Positions 36,085-46,244 of a stretch of DNA of 64,000 nt are shown in pieces. Source of the stretch: Flavobacterium sp. CF108 (GTDB taxonomy: Bacteria > Bacteroidota > Bacteroidia > Flavobacteriales > Flavobacteriaceae). The notes beneath the pieces were generated by a model, which did not search any database, had not been told where the DNA came from, and saw only the letters and a program-made list of their open reading frames with translations. The position numbers and the translations under genes were made by a program. The DNA lies in contig NZ_FQWW01000003.1 of the NCBI RefSeq assembly GCF_900129795.1, positions 558,001-622,000 on the forward strand, read 5' to 3'. Positions within the stretch are counted from its first letter, which is position 1. Each line of letters starts with the position of its first letter.

Positions 36085-36945
36085 ATGATTCCAAAAACAA
36101 TTCATATTTGCTGGTTTAGTGGTGAAGATTATACGCCATTTATAAAAGAATGTATGGCTACATGGAAAATTCACCTGCCTGAATTTGAAATACGAATATG
36201 GAATAAAGATAGTTTTGATTTTGATTCGATTCCTTTTGTAAAAGAAGCTTTTCAGGCCAAGAAATGGGCTTTTGCAGCAGATTACGTTCGCTTATATGCC
36301 TTATATACCGAAGGCGGTTTATATCTGGATTCGGATGTTAAAATACTGAAACCGTTTAAGGAAACCTGGTTTGATTATGACTTTTTCAGCGCGCACGAAA
36401 TACATCCCGGTTTATTTGAAGATGCAGGCGGACTTAAACAATTAAACGCTTCTTATTTACCTGTAAACGGGGAAACTATTACAGGATTTGCAGTTCAGGG
36501 AGCCATTTTTGCATCGGTGCCCAATCATCCGTATGTCAAAGATTGTTTAGAACAATATAAAAACCTGCAGCTATTTGGTGAAGACGGAACTATGAATTTA
36601 AAAAAAGTCATAATAGGTTCTGTAATAACTCCGGTAGCCGAAAAATACGGTTATACGTATCAAAACAAAGAACAGGTTTTAAGAGAGAATATGCTGATTC
36701 TTCCGGCCAATATTCTCGTAGGAAATTCTATTTATTTAGACAGAAGATCCTACGCAATTCATTTAATAAACGGCAGCTGGCGCGGAAAAAAAGGCATCGA
36801 AAAGTTCCTGCATTTAGTCCGGAACCATTACCCCAGATTGTTTCCCGTCGTCAATTTTATTGATAAAAGCATTAAAAAAACCTATCGTACATCAAAATAC
36901 CTGAAAACAATTATAACAAAAAACACATCCATTTTTTTGAATTGA
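36085..36945 (+). CDS. Glycosyltransferase family 32-like protein
   Basis: A 286-residue protein. MIPKTIHICWFSGEDYTPFIKECMATWK and FAADYVRLYALYTEGGLYLDSDVKILKP are the hallmarks of GT32/OCH1-like capsule transferases, with DxD at D82-D84. Members transfer mannose, galactose or related sugars with retention of configuration. The donor here is unknown. A 25-base gap separates it from the previous gene. Confidence 0.85.
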   Translation: MIPKTIHICWFSGEDYTPFIKECMATWKIHLPEFEIRIWNKDSFDFDSIPFVKEAFQAKKWAFAADYVRLYALYTEGGLYLDSDVKILKPFKETWFDYDFFSAHEIHPGLFEDAGGLKQLNASYLPVNGETITGFAVQGAIFASVPNHPYVKDCLEQYKNLQLFGEDGTMNLKKVIIGSVITPVAEKYGYTYQNKEQVLRENMLILPANILVGNSIYLDRRSYAIHLINGSWRGKKGIEKFLHLVRNHYPRLFPVVNFIDKSIKKTYRTSKYLKTIITKNTSIFLN

Positions 36946-37014
36946 AATTAGATCAGTTTGATTCACGAGAAACTAAAAGACCTCCCCTATAAAATTCAAT
37001 AATTAAATCACGAA

Positions 37015-38097
37015 ATGGAAATACTCTTCATTTGCGGCTCTGCAGAAATTGGTAACGATGGTGTAGGCGATTATACCCGCCGCTTATGTGGTAAACTTAT
37101 AAAATCCGGCCACGATGCACAGATTTTATCTTTATGCGATCACGAAGCCGTTTCTTTTACCAGTGAAACTCAGGTTGTAGAAGAAACTCCCGTAATCGTA
37201 CATCGAATTCCAGTTGCAGCACCAAACGATCAGCGTTTAATTTGGCTGCAAAAAATCCTGAAAGATTTTGAACCAGACTGGATTTCGCTGCAATACGTTC
37301 CGTACAGCTTCAACCCAAAAGGATTACCGTTTTGGCTTCCTCCATACTTAAAAAAAATTAGAGGCAATCATAAATGGCATATTATGTTTCATGAATTGTG
37401 GCTGGGAATTGATACCGAATCTTCTATTAAACACAAATGCATTGGAAAATTACAGCAGGTAATCGCCAAAAAAATAGTTCACAATACAAAAACACATTCC
37501 ATAAATACTCAAAATAAATTATACCAGTTCTTTCTTCAATCTCAAAATATCAAGGCTGAAGTTTTGCCCATTTGCGGTAATATTCCGTTAACAGCCGTGA
37601 AAAAAGAACCAATAGCATTTGCTCAGTTTGTTTTGTTTGGCACCATTCATAACGGCGCTCCTTTTGAAGATTTTATTAAGGATTTAAACAGCAATTCAGA
37701 TAAGTTTGAGAAACCTATAAAATTTGTTTTTATCGGTAAAAATGGGCCAGAACTTACTAATTATACATCGATATTAGAAAAATATAATATCCGGTATGAA
37801 GTTCTGGGCATACAATCTGAAAATGTAATATCGCAGGTTTTGAGAGACAGCGATTTTGGAATATCAACAACACCGTATTTTCAAACAGAAAAAAGCGGTG
37901 TTTTTGCAGCGTACAAAGAACATCAAATCAATACGATTTGTGTTTCAAGAAATTGGACTCCAACAAAAGGGCAGTATGTAATTCCGCAGATTATCAAATA
38001 CGAAAAAAACAATCTGAATATAACACCGCAAAACGTTGAGGTTTCAGATCTAAATGCAATTGCTGCGCAGTTTATCAATTCAATTTCGGCAGTATGA
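37015..38097 (+). CDS. GT-B type glycosyltransferase
   Basis: A 360-residue protein. ILFICGSAEIGNDGVGDYTRRLCGKLIKSGHDAQILSL is a GT-B N-terminal Rossmann start with the glycine-rich loop. FVLFGTIHNGAPFEDF begins the second domain, and YFQTEKSGVFAAYKEHQIN replaces the usual GT4 E-x7-E motif, so it is a divergent member. The next gene starts inside its stop codon (ATGA overlap). Donor and linkage unknown. Confidence 0.72.
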   Translation: MEILFICGSAEIGNDGVGDYTRRLCGKLIKSGHDAQILSLCDHEAVSFTSETQVVEETPVIVHRIPVAAPNDQRLIWLQKILKDFEPDWISLQYVPYSFNPKGLPFWLPPYLKKIRGNHKWHIMFHELWLGIDTESSIKHKCIGKLQQVIAKKIVHNTKTHSINTQNKLYQFFLQSQNIKAEVLPICGNIPLTAVKKEPIAFAQFVLFGTIHNGAPFEDFIKDLNSNSDKFEKPIKFVFIGKNGPELTNYTSILEKYNIRYEVLGIQSENVISQVLRDSDFGISTTPYFQTEKSGVFAAYKEHQINTICVSRNWTPTKGQYVIPQIIKYEKNNLNITPQNVEVSDLNAIAAQFINSISAV

Positions 38098-39347
38098 AAT
38101 TATTGGTTTCACATCCAACTTTAAACGCAAATTCAAAAAATCTGGTAACCGGTTTATTGAAAGAACAGCAGCTTTTTAAACTGTTTACTTCAATTGCGAT
38201 ATTTCCCGGACAGTTATTATTTAAGCTTGGAAATAATCCGAAACTAAAAGATTTAAAAAGAAGAAGTTTAGACGAAACCTGGCAGCCTTATACACGATCA
38301 AAATCCTTTTTTGAATTGGGACGTTTGCTGACTTTAAAATTCAAATTAGATTTTTTAATCACACACGAAAAAGGTTTTTTCTGTATTGACAAAGTGTATC
38401 AAAAACATGATAAATGGGTTGCTGATAATTTAGCCGAATTTAAAAAAGAAGGCCTTTTAGGAGTTTATGCATACGAAGACGGAGCTTTATCTACGTTTAA
38501 AGCAGCAAAACAATTAGGACTTTACTGTATTTACGATTTACCAATTGGGTATTGGAAAAGCGCCAGATTATTAATGCAGAAAGAATTTGACATTAATCCG
38601 GCTTGGTCAGACACGCTTATAGGTTTCAACGATTCAGTGGGGAAACTGAGCAAAAAAGATGAAGAATTAGCTCTGGCAGATGTAATTTTTGTCGCCAGCA
38701 GTTTTACCAAAAAAACATTAGAAAACTATAAAGGAAACCTGCCCGAAATAAAAGTAATTCCATACGGTTTTCCGGCAGTTACCAGAAAAAAATACTACGA
38801 ACCTCTTTTAGATCGAAAACTTAAAATTTTATTCATTGGCGGTTTATCGCAGCGAAAAGGAATTTCCTATTTGTTTGATGCAGTCGAAAAAATGGAAGAC
38901 AAAGTAGAGCTCACAATTGTAGGACATAAAGCTGTATCAAATTGTGAAGCATTAAATCAGGCTTTAGAAAAACACAATTGGATTCCGTCATTATCTCACG
39001 ATGAGGTTTTAGAGTGTATGTACGAACATGACGTATTTGTTTTTCCTTCTCTTTTTGAAGGGTTTGGTTTGGTTATTACCGAAGCCATGTCGCAGGGAAT
39101 TCCAGTTATTACAACCAATCGTACCGCAGGCCCGGATTTAATAGAACACGGAAAAGACGGATGGATTGTTCCCGCCGGATCTTCAAAAGCCATAAAAGAA
39201 GTCATTACTCAAATACTCGAAAAACCGGAACTATTGGAACAATTCGGGTTTGCCGCTCAAAACAAAGCACAAACCAGACCGTGGTCAGTGTATGGAAAAG
39301 AAATGGCCGATGCACTTTCTTCATTAAAAGATTTTGTAAACAATTAG
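38094..39347 (+). CDS. Glycosyltransferase family 4
   Basis: A 417-residue GT-B enzyme. The second domain starts at LKILFIGGLSQRKGISYLFDAVEKM, and the donor-binding motif is VFPSLFEGFGLVITEAMSQGIPVITTNRTAGPDLI with the E-x7-E pair. The first domain includes AKQLGLYCIYDLPIGYWKSARLLMQKE. GT4 enzymes retain the anomeric configuration and commonly use GDP-mannose, GDP-fucose or UDP-sugars, which fits the precursors of this cluster. Coupled to the preceding gene by a four-base overlap. Confidence 0.9.
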   Translation: MKLLVSHPTLNANSKNLVTGLLKEQQLFKLFTSIAIFPGQLLFKLGNNPKLKDLKRRSLDETWQPYTRSKSFFELGRLLTLKFKLDFLITHEKGFFCIDKVYQKHDKWVADNLAEFKKEGLLGVYAYEDGALSTFKAAKQLGLYCIYDLPIGYWKSARLLMQKEFDINPAWSDTLIGFNDSVGKLSKKDEELALADVIFVASSFTKKTLENYKGNLPEIKVIPYGFPAVTRKKYYEPLLDRKLKILFIGGLSQRKGISYLFDAVEKMEDKVELTIVGHKAVSNCEALNQALEKHNWIPSLSHDEVLECMYEHDVFVFPSLFEGFGLVITEAMSQGIPVITTNRTAGPDLIEHGKDGWIVPAGSSKAIKEVITQILEKPELLEQFGFAAQNKAQTRPWSVYGKEMADALSSLKDFVNN

Positions 39348-39351
39348 AAAA

Positions 39352-40644
39352 ATGGACACCCCAAAAGAACAAGATTTAGAACAATCTTATAAAACCTTAA
39401 AAATAGCCATTTGGCTGTATTTTTTACTGTGGGTTTTTGAAGGTGCACTCCGTAAATGGATTTTGCCAAGTCTGGCTACGCCGCTTTTAATTGTGCGTGA
39501 CCCAATTGCAATTTTCATCATCATAAGAGCTTTTTATCTGGATGTAAAATTTATAAACGGCTATGTAGTTTTAAGCGCCATTTTTACATTATTAGGTTTG
39601 GCGATTACACTTACTTTCGGACACGGAAATCTATTTGTAGGCCTTTACGGGGCAAGAATTATGCTTATTCATTTTCCGCTGATTTTTATAATTGGAGCCG
39701 TATTTAAAAAAGAAGATGTCCTTAAAATGGGACGTGTCATGCTGGCTGCCAATATTTTGATGACTTTGATTATTTATCTTCAGTTTACAAGTCCGCAGAC
39801 AGCTTACATTAATACAGGTTTGGGCGGAGAAGGAAGCGCAGGTTTTGATGGCGCAATGGGATATTTCAGGCCATCGGGAACATTTTCGTTTACAACAGGA
39901 TTATCTGCTTACTATATTTTGGTTTCGGTATTTGTATTTTATTTCTGGCTTTCAAAAGAAGCCTGCTCTAAACTTTTACTTATTTCCAGTACTATCGCCT
40001 TAATAATTGCTTTGCCGCTAACCGTGAGCAGAACAGCAGTTTTAGGCGTTTTATTAGTTGGTTTTTTTGCTTTTGCAGGATCAACAACCAGTGTAAAATC
40101 ATTAATACGATTAATATCGACCGTTTTAGTAATTGTAGTTTTATTTATGGTTTTACAAAAAACAACTTCCATTTTCAATTTGGGAACTCAGGTTTTTATG
40201 AGCCGTGTCGATACAGCAAAAGGACAAGAAGGAGGATCAATCGTAATGCGAACCATAAACGGATTTACAGAACCTATCACGACATTATTAAAAGCACCTT
40301 TATTTGAAGGGAATCTAGGAATGGGAACCAATGCAGGCGCACAGCTGTTGACAGGCCAAAGAAAATTTTTAGTTTCAGAAGGCGAATTAAATCGTGTGGG
40401 CGGCGAGCAGGGACTTATTTTAGGCGGCGGTCTTGTCGTTTTGAGATTAGTTTTGGCCTTTGGACTTTTTTATAGCTCTATAAAATTACCGGGAAACTAT
40501 AAACTATTGCCCTTAACATTTTGCGGAACGGCTTTGTTTTTAATTACCCAAGGCCAATGGGCTCAGCCAAGTATGCTGGGCTGCGCGGTGATTGCAACAG
40601 GTTTATTATTGGCTGGTATGAACATCAATTTGAAAACAGAATGA
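39352..40644 (+). CDS. Wzy-like polysaccharide polymerase (O-antigen ligase superfamily)
   Basis: A 430-residue inner-membrane protein with about ten to twelve hydrophobic segments. LRKWILPSLATPLLIVRDPIAIFIIIRA is a known pattern of Bacteroidota O-antigen polymerase/ligase-like proteins, and a large periplasmic loop lies at about 260-350. As the only such protein in the cluster it is the likely polymerase of the Wzx-exported repeat units. The role as polymerase rather than ligase is inferred from the neighbours. Confidence 0.8.
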   Translation: MDTPKEQDLEQSYKTLKIAIWLYFLLWVFEGALRKWILPSLATPLLIVRDPIAIFIIIRAFYLDVKFINGYVVLSAIFTLLGLAITLTFGHGNLFVGLYGARIMLIHFPLIFIIGAVFKKEDVLKMGRVMLAANILMTLIIYLQFTSPQTAYINTGLGGEGSAGFDGAMGYFRPSGTFSFTTGLSAYYILVSVFVFYFWLSKEACSKLLLISSTIALIIALPLTVSRTAVLGVLLVGFFAFAGSTTSVKSLIRLISTVLVIVVLFMVLQKTTSIFNLGTQVFMSRVDTAKGQEGGSIVMRTINGFTEPITTLLKAPLFEGNLGMGTNAGAQLLTGQRKFLVSEGELNRVGGEQGLILGGGLVVLRLVLAFGLFYSSIKLPGNYKLLPLTFCGTALFLITQGQWAQPSMLGCAVIATGLLLAGMNINLKTE

Positions 40645-41810
40645 TGAAAATTGTCCTTTTTACGCATCCTTCCTTTACAGCTCATCAAAGCATGCCTCGC
40701 TATGCCAATATGCTGCTGAACGGAATGAAAGAAAGAGGACATGAAGTAGCAGTCTGGAGTCCGAAAGCGAGATTTTACAAACTTCCTATAATGAAATCCT
40801 TTAAAAAATGGCTGGGTTATCTGGATCAATATTTTGTATTTCCATTAGAAGTAAAACTAAAATTACGCAATTCATCACAAGATACTCTTTTTGTATTTGC
40901 AGATCAGGCGCTTGGTCCGTGGGTTCCATTGGTAAAAAACAGAAAACACGTTGTACACTGCCATGACTTTTTAGCCTTAAAATCGGCATTGGGAATGGTG
41001 CCTGAAAATCCGACATCTTTTACAGGAAAGCTGTATCAAATTTATATTAGAAGAGGTTTTTCAAAAGGAAAAAATTTCATTTCCATTTCAAAAAAAACAC
41101 GACAAGATTTACACCAATTGCATTTGGGAGAAATCGCCAATTCAAAAGTATGTTACAACGGATTAAGCCGTCCGTTTTTTTCTCTGCCAAGAGAATCTTC
41201 AAGGGATTTATTAGAAGCAAAATTTAATATACTTTTATCTCAGGGTTACATTATGCACATTGGAGGGAATCAATATTATAAAAACCGACAAGGTGTTTTG
41301 GAGATTTACGAAACCTGGAGAAACCTATACCATACAAATATACCCTTGGTTTTGATTGGTGAAGAACCATCAGAAGAATTAAATCTTCTGCACAAAAAAT
41401 CACCATTCAAAAACGATATTCATTTCATCACAAACCTATCAGATGAACATGTTAATAATGCCTATTCCGGAGCAATTTGTTTATTGTTTCCGTCATTAGA
41501 TGAAGGTTTTGGCTGGCCTATTATTGAAGCAATGGCTTCTGGATGTCCGGTAATCACGACCAATAAAGCTCCAATGAATGAAGTAGGCGGAATGGCCGCT
41601 TTTTACATTGAGAAAAAACCAGCAGATCCTGCACAATGGCAGCAATGGAAAGAGGAAGGCGCAAAAACAATCGAAAAAGTATTGAAATTAAGCCGGCCTC
41701 AGCAAACGGAAACAATTGAAAGATCTTTTACCCAGTCGCAAAAATTTACAACAGAATATTTCCTTGATGCTGTCGAAGTTATTTACAAAGAAATAAATCA
41801 AATTGTATGA
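40641..41810 (+). CDS. Glycosyltransferase family 4
   Basis: A 389-residue GT-B enzyme. I use the ATG at 40641, which overlaps the polymerase stop (ATGA) and gives MMKIVLFTHPSFTAHQSMPRYANMLLNGMKERGHEV; the frame is open further upstream but reads through the polymerase gene. YIMHIGGNQYYKNRQGVLEIYE starts domain two and LLFPSLDEGFGWPIIEAMASGCPVITTNKAPMNEVGG is the donor motif with E-x7-E. Donor unknown. Confidence 0.88.
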   Translation: MMKIVLFTHPSFTAHQSMPRYANMLLNGMKERGHEVAVWSPKARFYKLPIMKSFKKWLGYLDQYFVFPLEVKLKLRNSSQDTLFVFADQALGPWVPLVKNRKHVVHCHDFLALKSALGMVPENPTSFTGKLYQIYIRRGFSKGKNFISISKKTRQDLHQLHLGEIANSKVCYNGLSRPFFSLPRESSRDLLEAKFNILLSQGYIMHIGGNQYYKNRQGVLEIYETWRNLYHTNIPLVLIGEEPSEELNLLHKKSPFKNDIHFITNLSDEHVNNAYSGAICLLFPSLDEGFGWPIIEAMASGCPVITTNKAPMNEVGGMAAFYIEKKPADPAQWQQWKEEGAKTIEKVLKLSRPQQTETIERSFTQSQKFTTEYFLDAVEVIYKEINQIV

Positions 41811-42886
41811 AAGTAATCCATTTTATTGCGGGGATTGACAAGGTAGGCGGAGGAACTACAGAATATATGCGATTATTAAGCACGGCTTTATCAAAACATA
41901 TGGAAATAGTGGTAGCAACAAAAAAAACGGCTCATCCTATAGATATTCCGGGCGTAAGAATTAAATTTTTTAAAGGCGGCATTTTGAGATGGTTTGATAT
42001 GCTTGAAGACTTTAGAATCTTTTTAATGGCCGAAAAACCGGATATAGTTCATATTAACGGAATCTGGAGTCCGCAAAACTGGGGTTTTCAAAAAGTAGCG
42101 CAGGAAATAGGAATAAAAGTAATCCTGTCTCCACACGGAATGTTAGAACCGTGGATCATGGCTAACAATCCGTGGAAGAAAAGATTAGGATTGTTTTTAT
42201 ATCAAAAAAAAGCCATTCAGGATGTTGCCTTTTTACATACAACTGCCGAAATGGAAGCACTCAATATTCAGTATTTAGGATTTAAACCGCCTATTTCCAT
42301 CATTCCAAATGGTATTGACCTGAACGATATTAAAGGAATTAAAGAATGTTACGGAACAAAAAAAATGGTTTTTATATCCAGAATTCATCCCAAAAAAGGA
42401 ATTGAATTACTGCTGGAAGCCTGGCGTCATTGCAAGACTGATGGATGGAATCTTGAAATTGCAGGAAATGGCGATAAAAATTATATAGCGCATTTAAGCA
42501 ACAGTGCCAGAGATCTCAAAAATGTAAATTTTGTCGGCGCAAAATACGGTAACGAAAAATGGGATTTTTTACGATCTGCAGATGTTATGGTGCTGCCAAC
42601 ACATAGCGAAAATTTCGGAATTGTAATTGCTGAAGCGCTGGCTCTTGGAGTTCCGGTAATCACAACGCAGGGCACGCCGTGGGAAGATCTTGAAATACAC
42701 GAATGCGGCTGGTGGATAAATTTATCGGTTCCAAATCTTGAAAAAATCATTACGCAAGTATTGAATACAGCAGCTTATGAACTAGAAAGTATGGGCAGAA
42801 AAGGAAGAAGACTTGTAGCAGAAAAATATGAAATTAAAGCTGTTGCCAATCAAATGAACGACTTGTATAAAAAAATACTTAATTAA
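41807..42886 (+). CDS. Glycosyltransferase family 4
   Basis: A 359-residue GT-B enzyme: VIHFIAGIDKVGGGTTEYMRLLSTAL at the N-terminus, ILSPHGMLEPWIMANNPWKKRL in domain one, and KKMVFISRIHPKKGIELLLEAW with VLPTHSENFGIVIAEALALGVPVITTQGTPWEDL in domain two. The SPHGMLEPW text is common in fucosyl- or mannosyl-type transferases of capsule clusters, but specificity is not proven. Four-base overlap with the previous gene. Confidence 0.9.
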   Translation: MKVIHFIAGIDKVGGGTTEYMRLLSTALSKHMEIVVATKKTAHPIDIPGVRIKFFKGGILRWFDMLEDFRIFLMAEKPDIVHINGIWSPQNWGFQKVAQEIGIKVILSPHGMLEPWIMANNPWKKRLGLFLYQKKAIQDVAFLHTTAEMEALNIQYLGFKPPISIIPNGIDLNDIKGIKECYGTKKMVFISRIHPKKGIELLLEAWRHCKTDGWNLEIAGNGDKNYIAHLSNSARDLKNVNFVGAKYGNEKWDFLRSADVMVLPTHSENFGIVIAEALALGVPVITTQGTPWEDLEIHECGWWINLSVPNLEKIITQVLNTAAYELESMGRKGRRLVAEKYEIKAVANQMNDLYKKILN

Positions 42887-42894
42887 TTACAGTT

Positions 42895-43434
42895 TTGGAT
42901 TTATCTACTTATAGTCATTCTTTCAGCTTAAAAAACAAAATTTCAAGATTGATCTGGAATTTTGCACGGCTGATAATATTTCGCCCATTTGCTTCCCGTT
43001 TTTTTAAAACATGGAGAGTTTTGGTACTGAAATGTTTCGGAGCAAAAATAGATTGGTCGGCGCATGTGTATGCTTCCGTAAAAGTATGGGCGCCGTGGAA
43101 TTTAGAATTGGGCAAAAATTCCAGTTTAGGCCCTAAAGTCGATTGTTATAATCAGGGAAAAATAAGCATTGGCGATAATACTATAATATCTCAAAAAGCC
43201 TATTTGTGCGCCTCAACCCATGATTATACTAAAAAAGATTTTCCTCTACTATTAAAACCAATTACAATAGGAAACGGAGTATGGATTGCTGCCGATGCTT
43301 TTATTGCGCCGGGAGTTTCTGTAGAAAATTATTCGGTTATTGCCGCCCGTTCCGTAGTTATTAAAGATGTTGAGGAAAATTCCATAGTAGGAGGAAATCC
43401 TTCCAAACTAATAAAATTTAGAAGCTTTGAATAA
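42895..43434 (+). CDS. WcaF-like O-acetyltransferase (left-handed beta-helix)
   Basis: A 179-residue hexapeptide-repeat protein of the WcaF/colanic-acid acetyltransferase kind. KVWAPWNLELGKNSSLGPKVDCYNQGKISIGDNTIISQKAYLCASTHDY includes the likely catalytic His of the family, and WIAADAFIAPGVSVENYSVIAARSVV forms late coils. It should add acetyl groups from acetyl-CoA to sugars of the polymer. No ATG exists before the domain, so the start is the TTG at 42895. Confidence 0.87.
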   Translation: MDLSTYSHSFSLKNKISRLIWNFARLIIFRPFASRFFKTWRVLVLKCFGAKIDWSAHVYASVKVWAPWNLELGKNSSLGPKVDCYNQGKISIGDNTIISQKAYLCASTHDYTKKDFPLLLKPITIGNGVWIAADAFIAPGVSVENYSVIAARSVVIKDVEENSIVGGNPSKLIKFRSFE

Positions 43435-44245
43435 AATTCCAATTTCCGTAATCGTTTCTGTCAAAAACGAAGCGCAGAATTTACCCTTATGTCTGGATAA
43501 ATTAAAGCGATTTTCACAACTAATTGTGGTCGATTCAGGCAGTACTGATGATACCATAATTATTGCAAAAGCTATGGGAGCCGAAGTATTGCAATTTCAA
43601 TGGAATGGTAAATTCCCTAAAAAACGCAATTGGGCATTGCAAAACGCAAACCTTCTTAACGAATGGATTTTGTTTCTCGATGCCGATGAATTTGCTACAG
43701 ATGAGTTTGTCAACGAAATAGAACATAAAATTCAGGATCCCATTTATAACGGTTTCACGATTCGTTTTGAAAACTATTTTATGGGAAGAAAACTCAAGTA
43801 CGGATATGGGTTTCAAAAATCGGCACTATTTAAGAAATCAAAAGGGGCTTACGAAAAAATCGAAGAAGATTTATGGAGCCATTTAGATATGGAAGTGCAT
43901 GAACATCCTATTATCGAAGGTAAAGTAGGCGTTATCAAAGCAAAAGTGGTTCATAAAGATTTTAAAAATCTGGAACATTATATAGACAAACACAATGCTT
44001 ATTCTAGTTGGGAAGCCCAGAGATATTTACAAATCAGGAAATCTAAAAACACGCTTTTATCCTTAAACCAAAAAATTAAATACGGACTTCTTAATACAGG
44101 ATTGCTTCCTGCGGTTTATTTTTTTGGAGCTTATTTTTTAAAGCTGGGTTTTTTAGATGGAAAAGAAGGATTTTATCTGGCACGTTTTAAGTCACATTAC
44201 TTTTTTCAAATTCAAACAAAAATTGATTTAATCAAAAATAAATAG
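43427..44245 (+). CDS. Glycosyltransferase family 2
   Basis: A 272-residue GT-A enzyme. [38 protein letters not shown] is the GT2 nucleotide-binding start and [15 protein letters not shown] holds the DxD. The middle [43 protein letters not shown] resembles WaaE/KdtX-type transferases that act on lipid-linked cores. The start is a TTG at 43427 that overlaps the acetyltransferase stop by eight bases; no ATG is nearby. The C-terminal hydrophobic stretch ([20 protein letters not shown]) may touch the membrane. Confidence 0.87.
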   Translation: MNKIPISVIVSVKNEAQNLPLCLDKLKRFSQLIVVDSGSTDDTIIIAKAMGAEVLQFQWNGKFPKKRNWALQNANLLNEWILFLDADEFATDEFVNEIEHKIQDPIYNGFTIRFENYFMGRKLKYGYGFQKSALFKKSKGAYEKIEEDLWSHLDMEVHEHPIIEGKVGVIKAKVVHKDFKNLEHYIDKHNAYSSWEAQRYLQIRKSKNTLLSLNQKIKYGLLNTGLLPAVYFFGAYFLKLGFLDGKEGFYLARFKSHYFFQIQTKIDLIKNK

Positions 44246-44252
44246 AATTATC

Positions 44253-45227
44253 ATGAAAAGAATTTTGATAACGGGAGGAGCCGGATTTGTAGGTTCACAT
44301 TTATGCAAAAGATTATTGAATGAAGGAAACGAAGTAATTTGTCTCGACAATTACTTTACCGGAACCAAATCGAATATTATTGATTTAATCGATAATCCGT
44401 ATTTTGAAATGGTGCGTCACGACATAACAGAACCTTATTATGCTGAGGTCGATGAGATTTACAATTTGGCTTGTCCGGCATCTCCGGTACATTACCAGTA
44501 CAATCCAATTAAAACCATAAAAACATCGGTTATGGGCGCAATCAATGTATTGGGATTAGCAAAACGCGTTAAGGCAAAAGTGCTCCAAGCCAGTACAAGT
44601 GAAGTTTACGGCGATCCTTTGGTACATCCGCAAACCGAAAGTTATTGGGGACATGTAAACCCAATTGGAATTCGTTCTTGTTATGACGAAGGAAAACGCT
44701 GCGCCGAGACTTTGTTTATGGATTATCACAATCAAAATAAAGTGGCCATTAAAATCATCAGAATTTTTAATACCTACGGCCCAAACATGAACCCGGCAGA
44801 CGGAAGGGTGGTTTCGAATTTTATTGTTCAGGCATTGCAGGGAAAAGATATTACCATTTTTGGAGACGGTTTGCAAACGCGTTCGTTTCAATATGTCGAT
44901 GATTTAGTCGAAGGCATGATTAGAATGATGGCTTCAGATCGTGATTTTTTAGGCCCTGTAAATCTGGGAAACCCAAACGAGTTTACCATGCTGGAACTGG
45001 CGCAGGCCATTATTGAACTGACAGGTTCATCATCAAAAATCATTCATCTTGGTTTACCGCAGGATGATCCTAAACAAAGACAGCCGGATATTTCTTTGGC
45101 GCATAACAAATTAAATGGCTGGAAACCTCAAATAGAATTACGCGAAGGTTTGACTGCTACAATCGAATATTTTGACCAATTATTGCTAAATCAGGCAAAG
45201 CCTTCTTTTTCTCAATTTCCTTATTAA
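44253..45227 (+). CDS. uxs: UDP-glucuronate decarboxylase (UDP-xylose synthase)
   Basis: A 324-residue short-chain dehydrogenase making UDP-xylose from UDP-glucuronate. [35 protein letters not shown] is the NAD motif; [50 protein letters not shown] (catalytic YxxxK) and [22 protein letters not shown] are signatures of this subfamily. It uses the product of the ugd gene about 13 kb upstream, so xylose or a derived pentose is a likely constituent of the polymer. Confidence 0.95.
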   Translation: MKRILITGGAGFVGSHLCKRLLNEGNEVICLDNYFTGTKSNIIDLIDNPYFEMVRHDITEPYYAEVDEIYNLACPASPVHYQYNPIKTIKTSVMGAINVLGLAKRVKAKVLQASTSEVYGDPLVHPQTESYWGHVNPIGIRSCYDEGKRCAETLFMDYHNQNKVAIKIIRIFNTYGPNMNPADGRVVSNFIVQALQGKDITIFGDGLQTRSFQYVDDLVEGMIRMMASDRDFLGPVNLGNPNEFTMLELAQAIIELTGSSSKIIHLGLPQDDPKQRQPDISLAHNKLNGWKPQIELREGLTATIEYFDQLLLNQAKPSFSQFPY

Positions 45228-45383
45228 GGAAATAATATAAATAATTTTCAACTTAAAACTTTGACTTTTAGGGGTTTTAACGACAATTGAGGCGGTTCAT
45301 CGAGAACTTTTTTTAGTAGAAATCTTTTGTTTTAGTTTTATATGGAAATTATGTAACATTTTTATCTTAAAGTATAATTGCTG

Positions 45384-46130
45384 ATGAAAATTACCATAAT
45401 TACAGTATGTTACAATCGTAAAGCTACGATTGAAAAAGCGATTCAAAGTGTGCTTTCACAAAATTACCCTGATATCGAATACATCATTATCGATGGTAAT
45501 TCTAAAGATGGAACACAGGAGATTATAGAATCTTATAAAGATCGAATTTCCAAATATATTTCAGAGCCTGATAAAGGAATGTATGATGCCATTAACAAAG
45601 GTTTTCAACTGGCAACAGGAGATGTAATTGGTTTAATGCATTCTGATGATGAGTTTTACGATCGAAAAGCGATTTCAAGAATTGCGGCCCGTTTTGAAAA
45701 TGATAATACTATTGACGGAGTTTACGGCGACGGAATTTATGTCTCCAATGATAAAGAGGAACGTTTAATCCGCGATAGAATAGGAGGCGTTTTTAGTCTC
45801 AAAAGAGTTAAAAAAGGATGGCTGCCCCTTCATCCTACGGTTTATTTAAAAAAAGCTGTAATAGATAAACATGGTTTATACAACCTTGATTTTAAAATAG
45901 CATCAGATACCGAGTTTCTGCTCCGCTATTTGTACAAGCACAAAATTAATATGAGTTACATCGATGCCTATATCGTAAAAATGAGAATGGGCGGCATGAG
46001 TACCAGTTTAAAACGTGCTTTTGAGGTTTTATACGAAGACTATAAGATTTATAAGTTTCACGGTCTGGCAGCAATATTTGTTGTCTTTCTTAAAAAAAGT
46101 ATCGCTTTGAGGCAGTATATAGTTCATTAA
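45384..46130 (+). CDS. Glycosyltransferase family 2
   Basis: A 248-residue GT-A enzyme from ATG 45384; a TTG two codons earlier is possible. KITIITVCYNRKATIEKAIQSVLSQNYPDIEYIIIDGNSKDGT is the GT2 start and GLMHSDDEFYDRKAI gives the DxD. EPDKGMYDAINKGFQLATGDV is typical of capsule transferases related to WcaA and colanic-acid enzymes. It is separated from uxs by about 150 bases and from the Wza-like gene by 114, so it may have its own promoter. Confidence 0.9.
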   Translation: MKITIITVCYNRKATIEKAIQSVLSQNYPDIEYIIIDGNSKDGTQEIIESYKDRISKYISEPDKGMYDAINKGFQLATGDVIGLMHSDDEFYDRKAISRIAARFENDNTIDGVYGDGIYVSNDKEERLIRDRIGGVFSLKRVKKGWLPLHPTVYLKKAVIDKHGLYNLDFKIASDTEFLLRYLYKHKINMSYIDAYIVKMRMGGMSTSLKRAFEVLYEDYKIYKFHGLAAIFVVFLKKSIALRQYIVH

Positions 46131-46244
46131 TAAAAGGATAAATATTGATCGATCAGTATTTTTTTCATCATAGTGAACATAGGTCTTAAGCAGATTTATT
46201 TCAATAGAATTTAGAGTAATTAAAAAACACTAAAATATACTACG

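Noticed and set aside
40521-40640. N-terminal extension of the GT4 gene into the polymerase gene
   Set aside because: The extra 40 residues come from the polymerase coding region read in another frame; the ATGA overlap at 40641 gives the normal GT4 start.
45210-45240. Palindrome TTTCCTTATTAAGGAAA at the end of the uxs gene as a terminator
   Set aside because: It overlaps the stop codon and is not followed by a T run.
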